Positions 59,626 through 64,000 of a stretch of DNA of 64,000 nucleotides are shown piece after piece. The notes under the pieces were generated by a model. That model was not told the origin of the DNA. It saw only the letters and a list, made by a program, of their open reading frames with translations, and made no database searches. The stretch comes from Candidatus Anaerostipes avistercoris. GTDB taxonomy: Bacteria > Bacillota > Clostridia > Lachnospirales > Lachnospiraceae. A program made the translations under genes and the position numbers. Position 1 is the first letter of the stretch, and every line of letters starts with the position of its first letter. The DNA is taken from assembly GCA_019119895.1 (NCBI GenBank), contig DWWD01000032.1:1-64000 (forward strand). Direction: 5' to 3'.

Positions 59626-62334
59626 TTACTCATTGTTTTCTATTTTGATTCGTTTTCTGCGCTGCATCACAATGATCAGTACCACAAAAGCCGCCCAGCC
59701 TGCCGCGCTGATGACAAGTCCGATCTTCAGTCCCGGCGTCGTGTACGTTAACTCAATCTTATGATCTCCGGCGCTGACGGGAATTCCCATATACATGCCG
59801 TTTGCCTGATAGATTTCTGTCTCTCTGCCGTCAACGGATGCTTTCCATCCGCTGGAGTAAGGAATTGCCACACATACCATCTTATCCTGGTCCGCTTTCA
59901 TCTCTCCGGAAAAATGATTGCCGCTGTAAGATATATTTTCCAGCGCGTTCTTCTGAAGATTCTGAATTTTTTCAATAGTCTCTGCTTTGTCAACTTCCAC
60001 CAGATACAGCTGGTCAAACTGATATGTTCCCGGTGACAGGAAATACAGTTTTATCTGCTCTGTCTCACCGTTTCCCTCATGATTGAGCTTGATCATATAA
60101 TCCGTCCGTCCAAAATAATACGGGCTGAATGTACTCTGAATGTAAATCTTTTTGCTGATATCGTCCTGCACCACTCGGATTCCATCTGTGCTTTTTTTAC
60201 CGCTCATAAAAATGTTTCCTGTATTGCTCTGGGAATCATCATATGTCAGATTCTGAAAATATAAATAAGTCTCTTTGCTGTCATCTGCCGAAATAGTGAT
60301 TTCCGCATACTCTTCTCCTTCCGGTGAAGAAATCCGGTTGCCTGACAGAGGAATCGTCGTAACCGATGTATTGTCCGCCACTTTTTCATGTTTTATGGAA
60401 GAACCTTTTACTTCTTCCTCCAGCACAATATTCTCCAGCATTGCCTGTTCACGGCTTACGCCGTTGAGGGCATTATACTGATTTTCCGTTATATATGTGT
60501 CATAGGCATAAGCCAGCGGCAGGGCATACTGATTCTCATATAAGCCTGTTTTTCCATCCTGGCTGATTTTCTTAAAACCGTATGGCACATCATCTTCCTT
60601 GTTTGAAGTCATATATTTAACCCCTGACAGAGTCAGAAGGCCCATTCTCTGATCCAGACCGTGATATTTGTCGGAATACTGCATTCCCAGGGTCTGAAAA
60701 CTGTTGATGGTTTTTGATATATTTCCCGGAGTAATGCTGTAATAACCGCTGATGGTATTCAAATTGTTGTACAGTCCATAGTTTTTGTATTTGTATCCTT
60801 CCGCATGCACCCGGTAAAAAGAATCGTCATCAATGCTATCCAGCATTTTTACCTGTTTTGCCTGCAGTGTTTCTGCTGCCGTTCCGTAATCCAGAAATTC
60901 TTTGACATAGCCTTTCTGATCCATGTCAAAACGGTAATAACCATGAACTCCCACGGATACGATCATAAGAACTGCAACGAGAACACGGCAGATTCTGGTT
61001 TTGTTATTCCAGCCAATACTCTGGGCCAGCAGGAAAATCAGGAAAAAGGCTGCCATCAGAAGTCCTGCGATCAGATTTCCCTGGTTGTTATTAATCAGCG
61101 ATTCATTGCCCAGCAGAAGGCTCAGACCTACAATCCCCATATACAGAAGAATTCCTGCTCCGATACCTATTTTCTGCTTCTTTGACATCATAAAGAATCT
61201 CGGATATACTTCCGCAACCAGCAGTGCCGCAATAAAGCTCAGAACAAAGCTCCAGCGGTTGCTGGCATAGGAAAATCCGTTGAAGGCAAATCCGAAAATC
61301 GGAAACGCCAGCGCTATGATACAGGCTATGAAAGCTGCTTTATATTTCTTATGTTTCATTCTCTGAGAGAATAGAATGAACAGGACCGCAACTCCTGCAA
61401 TCGGCAGGTATCCTACGTTCGTATTACTTCCCGCGTTGCCATAACCAATAATATTATCCAGAACCAGAATATAAAATTTTGCCGGATAAACAATCAAAGT
61501 CGCAATGTCCACCCCGTTTCCATAACGGCCGTTTCCAAGGAAACCGATCACCGCCGGCAGCAGAACAGCCGCCGACATGGCGATTCCCAGCACATAATAG
61601 AGGATAAACTGTCCCACTGTCATGAAAAACCGGCGGATTCGGTCTTCTTTGACGTAGTCATAAAACCGGATCCATGCATATATGACTGAAAAAATCGTCA
61701 GCATATACAGAAAATAGTAGTTGCTCATCGCCGCCACACATACGGTAACAATGAAAGCATATGGTTTTTCCTTTTTGAAAATCTTCTCGATTCCATAACA
61801 CAGCATTGGAAAATAAATCATGGAATTTAAGAAAAACGGATGCCTTAATCCCAAACGGAAGCTGAAACCGCAAAATACATAGACCAGCGCTCCCATAACG
61901 GTCCCAAAGGTTCTCTTTTTCATTTTCCTGCAGTATATGATGAATGTAAATCCTGCCAGATACATCCGAAGCAGAATCATGAAGTTATACATCTGTTCTG
62001 TATGTTCTGACGAAACAAATCCATAAAGCAGGTTCAGCGGATCTCCGATTCCATAATAATTCAATGTCGCCAGGATATCCGCTCCGTATCCGATGCTCAT
62101 ATCCCACATGGGCAGGTCAAAATTACCGCTCAGTATATTCCCCGCTGCTTCTCTGAGCCATCGCCCATAGTAGCTCAGTGCCGAGAAATGCTGACTTAAT
62201 CCGTCTTCTACCCCGGCTCCCCATATGAACCCTTTGCCTTCTGCATAAAAGGGATAAAAAGCCGCTACACACATGGCCAGGAACATCAGGGTATAGATCA
62301 GATATATTTTCCCTCTTTTTTTCTCTTCCACCAT
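59626..62334 (-). CDS. YfhO-family membrane glycosyltransferase
   Basis: A 902-residue protein with about 12 membrane helices, a large outer domain (about 480-870) and a last helix near the C-terminus. The first outer loop, with GVEDGLSQHFSALSYYGRWL (about 39-58) containing conserved acidic residues, and PMWDMSIGYGADILATLNYY match the YfhO family. In Bacillus, YfhO with CsbB and GtcA adds N-acetylglucosamine to lipoteichoic acid. Here it is divergent from a gtrA gene and lies within the wall-polymer locus, so it likely decorates the phosphoglycerol polymer or its glycolipid anchor. It has an extended -10 promoter and its own terminator. Confidence 0.88.
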   Translation of the reverse strand: MVEEKKRGKIYLIYTLMFLAMCVAAFYPFYAEGKGFIWGAGVEDGLSQHFSALSYYGRWLREAAGNILSGNFDLPMWDMSIGYGADILATLNYYGIGDPLNLLYGFVSSEHTEQMYNFMILLRMYLAGFTFIIYCRKMKKRTFGTVMGALVYVFCGFSFRLGLRHPFFLNSMIYFPMLCYGIEKIFKKEKPYAFIVTVCVAAMSNYYFLYMLTIFSVIYAWIRFYDYVKEDRIRRFFMTVGQFILYYVLGIAMSAAVLLPAVIGFLGNGRYGNGVDIATLIVYPAKFYILVLDNIIGYGNAGSNTNVGYLPIAGVAVLFILFSQRMKHKKYKAAFIACIIALAFPIFGFAFNGFSYASNRWSFVLSFIAALLVAEVYPRFFMMSKKQKIGIGAGILLYMGIVGLSLLLGNESLINNNQGNLIAGLLMAAFFLIFLLAQSIGWNNKTRICRVLVAVLMIVSVGVHGYYRFDMDQKGYVKEFLDYGTAAETLQAKQVKMLDSIDDDSFYRVHAEGYKYKNYGLYNNLNTISGYYSITPGNISKTINSFQTLGMQYSDKYHGLDQRMGLLTLSGVKYMTSNKEDDVPYGFKKISQDGKTGLYENQYALPLAYAYDTYITENQYNALNGVSREQAMLENIVLEEEVKGSSIKHEKVADNTSVTTIPLSGNRISSPEGEEYAEITISADDSKETYLYFQNLTYDDSQSNTGNIFMSGKKSTDGIRVVQDDISKKIYIQSTFSPYYFGRTDYMIKLNHEGNGETEQIKLYFLSPGTYQFDQLYLVEVDKAETIEKIQNLQKNALENISYSGNHFSGEMKADQDKMVCVAIPYSSGWKASVDGRETEIYQANGMYMGIPVSAGDHKIELTYTTPGLKIGLVISAAGWAAFVVLIIVMQRRKRIKIENNE

Positions 62335-62392
62335 CTCTTTTTTTCTCCTTGTTTTCTCCTATTCAGGATTCCTTCATAAATCCTTAAGAAGT

Positions 62393-62401
62393 AGTATACC
62401 A
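62393..62401 (-). promoter_or_regulatory. Extended -10 promoter of the YfhO-like gene
   Basis: TGGTATACT on the minus strand combines the TGn extension with a five-of-six TATAAT match, about 60 bp upstream of the start. The -35 region is poor. Confidence 0.5.
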
Positions 62402-62409
62402 AATTGCGG

Positions 62410-62438
62410 TTGAAAAATCTTAAAAAATGTCTTAAGAT
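62410..62438 (+). promoter_or_regulatory. Promoter of the gtrA-deacetylase pair
   Basis: TTGAAA and TAAGAT with a 17-bp spacer on the plus strand, divergent from the YfhO-like gene and about 70 bp upstream of gtrA. Confidence 0.5.
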
Positions 62439-62452
62439 ATTACCAGTATTAT

Positions 62453-62481
62453 GACAATTTTCTTTCCTGAAAGGAATTGTC
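62453..62481 (+). promoter_or_regulatory. Inverted repeat in the gtrA leader
   Basis: GACAATT and AATTGTC form a 7-bp inverted repeat around a CTTTCC-rich centre, just downstream of the presumed promoter and 30 bp before the gtrA start. It could be an operator or an mRNA hairpin. Confidence 0.35.
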
Positions 62482-62510
62482 TGTGTTTTATAAGGAAAAA
62501 GGAGTAGGTT

Positions 62511-62933
62511 ATGTTGCACTTTATTAAAAAACTTTATCATGATTCACGAATCCGTTATCTGTTTTTCGGCGGATGTACAACGCTGGTGAATCTTGGACTG
62601 TTTGCTGTTCTGAAAGGTCCTCTGGGGATCGATTACCGAATCAGTAATTTCTTTTCTGTTGCCGTGGCAATCTGTTTTGCCTTTGTGGTCAACAAATTTT
62701 TTGTCTTTCAGTCCAGGACAAGTTCTGTCAGCGAGACATTCAAAGAATTTTATCGTTTTGTCCTCGGCCGTCTCGTCACGATGGCTGTGGAAGTCGGCGG
62801 CGTGCCGTTCTGCGTAGAGATTCTCCATCAGCCGGAAATGATTGCAAAACTGGAAACGCAGGTAATTGTCACAGTTGTCAATTACTTTATCAGCAAATTC
62901 CTGGTTTTCAAATCAACAGGCGGAAAAGCGTGA
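62511..62933 (+). CDS. GtrA family flippase for undecaprenyl-phosphate sugars
   Basis: A 140-residue protein with four membrane helices. The family segments RYLFFGGCTTLVNLGLFA (14-31), ISNFFSVAVAICFAFVVNKFFVF and the final VNYFISKFLVFKS are clear. GtrA/GtcA proteins are thought to move undecaprenyl-phosphate-linked monosaccharides, made by GtrB/CsbB-like enzymes, to the outer face. It is divergent from the YfhO-like transferase gene, which would use the sugar, and is followed after 4 bp by a PIG-L deacetylase gene. The start has an AAGGAG-type ribosome site. Confidence 0.93.
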   Translation: MLHFIKKLYHDSRIRYLFFGGCTTLVNLGLFAVLKGPLGIDYRISNFFSVAVAICFAFVVNKFFVFQSRTSSVSETFKEFYRFVLGRLVTMAVEVGGVPFCVEILHQPEMIAKLETQVIVTVVNYFISKFLVFKSTGGKA

Positions 62934-62937
62934 TCAT

Positions 62938-63690
62938 ATGCATCTGGACCGAGTACAAAAGATATTTATTCTATTTTGCATGGTGTTCGGCTTCATCTGT
63001 ATCATGAACATCAATAACCCTGATATGGATGATCACGTACATCCTTCCTATCTGGACAAGCTGAATCTGTCCGGCGTTGACCGTATCATGATCGTTGCCC
63101 ATCCGGACGATGAGAGTCTCTGGGGAGGGGCCCATCTGGCGCAGCACCGGTATTTTGTCGTGTGCCTGACGAATGCAAAGACTTATAATTACCGGCGTTA
63201 CTGGGAATTTAAAAATGCCATGAAGATCACAGATACCCCGAATGTAATTCTGGATTATCCGGATTACGAAAACGGACACCGGATCGACTGGTCTCCGTAT
63301 GAGAAAGACATCGAAAAAGATATCCGTCTTCTTCTGTCCTATCGTGACTGGAAGGAAATAGCAACCCATAATCCTGACGGCGAGTACGGGCATCAGCATC
63401 ATATCGCGACTTCCCGTATTGTTACAAAGGCCTGCCGGGACGGCGGACTATATGACCGCTTAAATTATTTCGGAATTTATCAGTGGGATATAAAAGATGT
63501 AAAGAATATCGTGACGGTAAGCCGCGAATATCTTGAAGTGAAGCAGAAAATGTTCCGGCCGTATTACAGGGAACGAAATACTATCAAAAAGCACCGGCTG
63601 ATGCATCCTTATGAACAATGGATCAAGGCATCTGACTGGAATCGTGTGAAAAATAAGCAGGAGCAAACAAAGGATGCTGGCCATCAATAG
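62938..63690 (+). CDS. PIG-L family deacetylase, membrane-anchored
   Basis: A 250-residue protein with an N-terminal hydrophobic anchor (about 8-24) and a PIG-L/LmbE-like domain. The zinc-binding AHPDDE (54-59) and the second metal site in NPDGEYGHQHH (about 146-156) are intact. The family removes acetyl groups from N-acetylglucosamine-type sugars. Coupled to gtrA, with 4 bp between the genes, it may deacetylate a GlcNAc carried by undecaprenyl phosphate or on the polymer, adding a positive charge. The anchor suggests action at the membrane, on either side. Its stop codon lies in the loop of the terminator hairpin. Confidence 0.88.
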   Translation: MHLDRVQKIFILFCMVFGFICIMNINNPDMDDHVHPSYLDKLNLSGVDRIMIVAHPDDESLWGGAHLAQHRYFVVCLTNAKTYNYRRYWEFKNAMKITDTPNVILDYPDYENGHRIDWSPYEKDIEKDIRLLLSYRDWKEIATHNPDGEYGHQHHIATSRIVTKACRDGGLYDRLNYFGIYQWDIKDVKNIVTVSREYLEVKQKMFRPYYRERNTIKKHRLMHPYEQWIKASDWNRVKNKQEQTKDAGHQ

Positions 63691-63700
63691 CCAGCATCCT
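63671..63700. terminator. Terminator overlapping the end of the deacetylase gene
   Basis: A perfect 11-bp stem AGGATGCTGGC/GCCAGCATCCT with an 8-nt loop. The deacetylase TAG stop (63688-63690) is at the loop/stem border. It is followed on the plus strand by TTACTTTTATC, and can also end the converging minus-strand GT2 gene. Confidence 0.8.
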
Positions 63701-63718
63701 TTACTTTTATCTTTCGAT

Positions 63719-64000
63719 TTAATCTATATCAGTTCCAACAATTTCTGAAATAATATATCTTGGACGCATCTTCACCTCTTCATATATCTTGGAAATATAG
63801 TATCCGATCACGCCGAGACTGAACATCAGTACACTTCCTACGAACAGAAGCAGTAAGATTACTGTTGTAAATCCTTCCACGGCATGTCCTGAAAAATACA
63901 TATAAAGAGACTGTATTCCAAGAATTACCGCAACCAGGAAAAATATAAATCCAAAAAATGTCACAATCTGCATCGGGGCCGCGCTGAATGATGTAATGTT
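63719..64000 (-). CDS. Polyprenyl-phosphate glycosyltransferase (GtrB/CsbB-like), C-terminal part
   Basis: The C-terminal 93 codons of a GT2 gene that continues past the right edge. The first visible residues (NITSFSAAPMQIVTFFGF) align with GITSFSIKPIRFVTMTGF of the intact GtrB-like protein at 47803-48756, and the chain has the same two membrane helices and YISKIYEEVKMRPRYIISE ending. It is converging with the gtrA-deacetylase pair and close to the YfhO-like gene, so it is the likely CsbB partner of these. The catalytic domain is outside the window. Confidence 0.88.
   Translation of the reverse strand, partial: NITSFSAAPMQIVTFFGFIFFLVAVILGIQSLYMYFSGHAVEGFTTVILLLLFVGSVLMFSLGVIGYYISKIYEEVKMRPRYIISEIVGTDID

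Overview
The window most likely comes from a gut Firmicute of the family Lachnospiraceae (Clostridia). The evidence is a moderate-to-low GC genome with good Shine-Dalgarno sites, an [FeFe] hydrogenase next to a NuoF/GltD-like flavoprotein, a eukaryote-type NADP isocitrate dehydrogenase, a purC-purF-purB cluster, DegV, DUF368 and Rpn-family genes, and very large cell-envelope polysaccharide loci. No rRNA, tRNA, CRISPR array or complete insertion sequence was seen. The species cannot be fixed from the sequence alone.

Layout. (1) 1-9.9 kb, minus strand: a Wzy-type exopolysaccharide/capsule operon read from an extended -10 promoter near 10.0 kb. Its order is 4-epimerase, membrane 4,6-dehydratase, initiating phosphoglycosyltransferase fused to a GT4 enzyme, EpsG-like polymerase, then AT-richer glycosyltransferases and an O-acetyltransferase; it runs off the left edge. 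(2) 10.2-30.5 kb: housekeeping genes. These are purB, purF, purC, a GH3 lipoprotein, a two-component system, a metallophosphoesterase, an Rpn nuclease plus an eroded copy of its 3' end, icd, the hydrogenase pair, degV, a DUF368 undecaprenyl-phosphate translocase candidate and an HtrA protease. (3) 30.7-64 kb: a large teichoic-acid-like locus. It has a second initiating phosphoglycosyltransferase and an LCP ligase on the plus strand. On the minus strand are two single-domain CDP-glycerol glycerophosphotransferases, GalU, TagD, a TagGH-type ABC exporter, two acyltransferases, four large proteins carrying intact or degraded CDP-glycerol transferase modules, and a three-component membrane glycosylation set (GtrB/CsbB-like, YfhO and GT-C-like, GtrA) with a PIG-L deacetylase.

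How it fits together. TagD makes CDP-glycerol and GalU makes UDP-glucose. The glycerophosphotransferases build a phosphoglycerol-containing polymer on undecaprenyl phosphate; the ABC transporter exports it and LCP anchors it to the wall. GtrA flips undecaprenyl-phosphate sugars, made by GtrB-like enzymes, for YfhO or the GT-C protein to transfer outside the cell. The two initiating transferases suggest two separate surface polymers.

The most unusual signals are these. A 128-bp structured repeat occurs twice, with compensatory base changes and a third partial copy; every copy abuts the U-tract of an intrinsic terminator. A family of glycerophosphotransferase-GT4 chimeras shows graded decay of catalytic modules. 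A membrane-protein/gtrB segment is duplicated and its downstream copy has decayed. Two promoters carry triple 11-bp direct repeats. An ImmA/IrrE-DUF4411 toxin-antitoxin-like pair is embedded in the wall-polymer genes.
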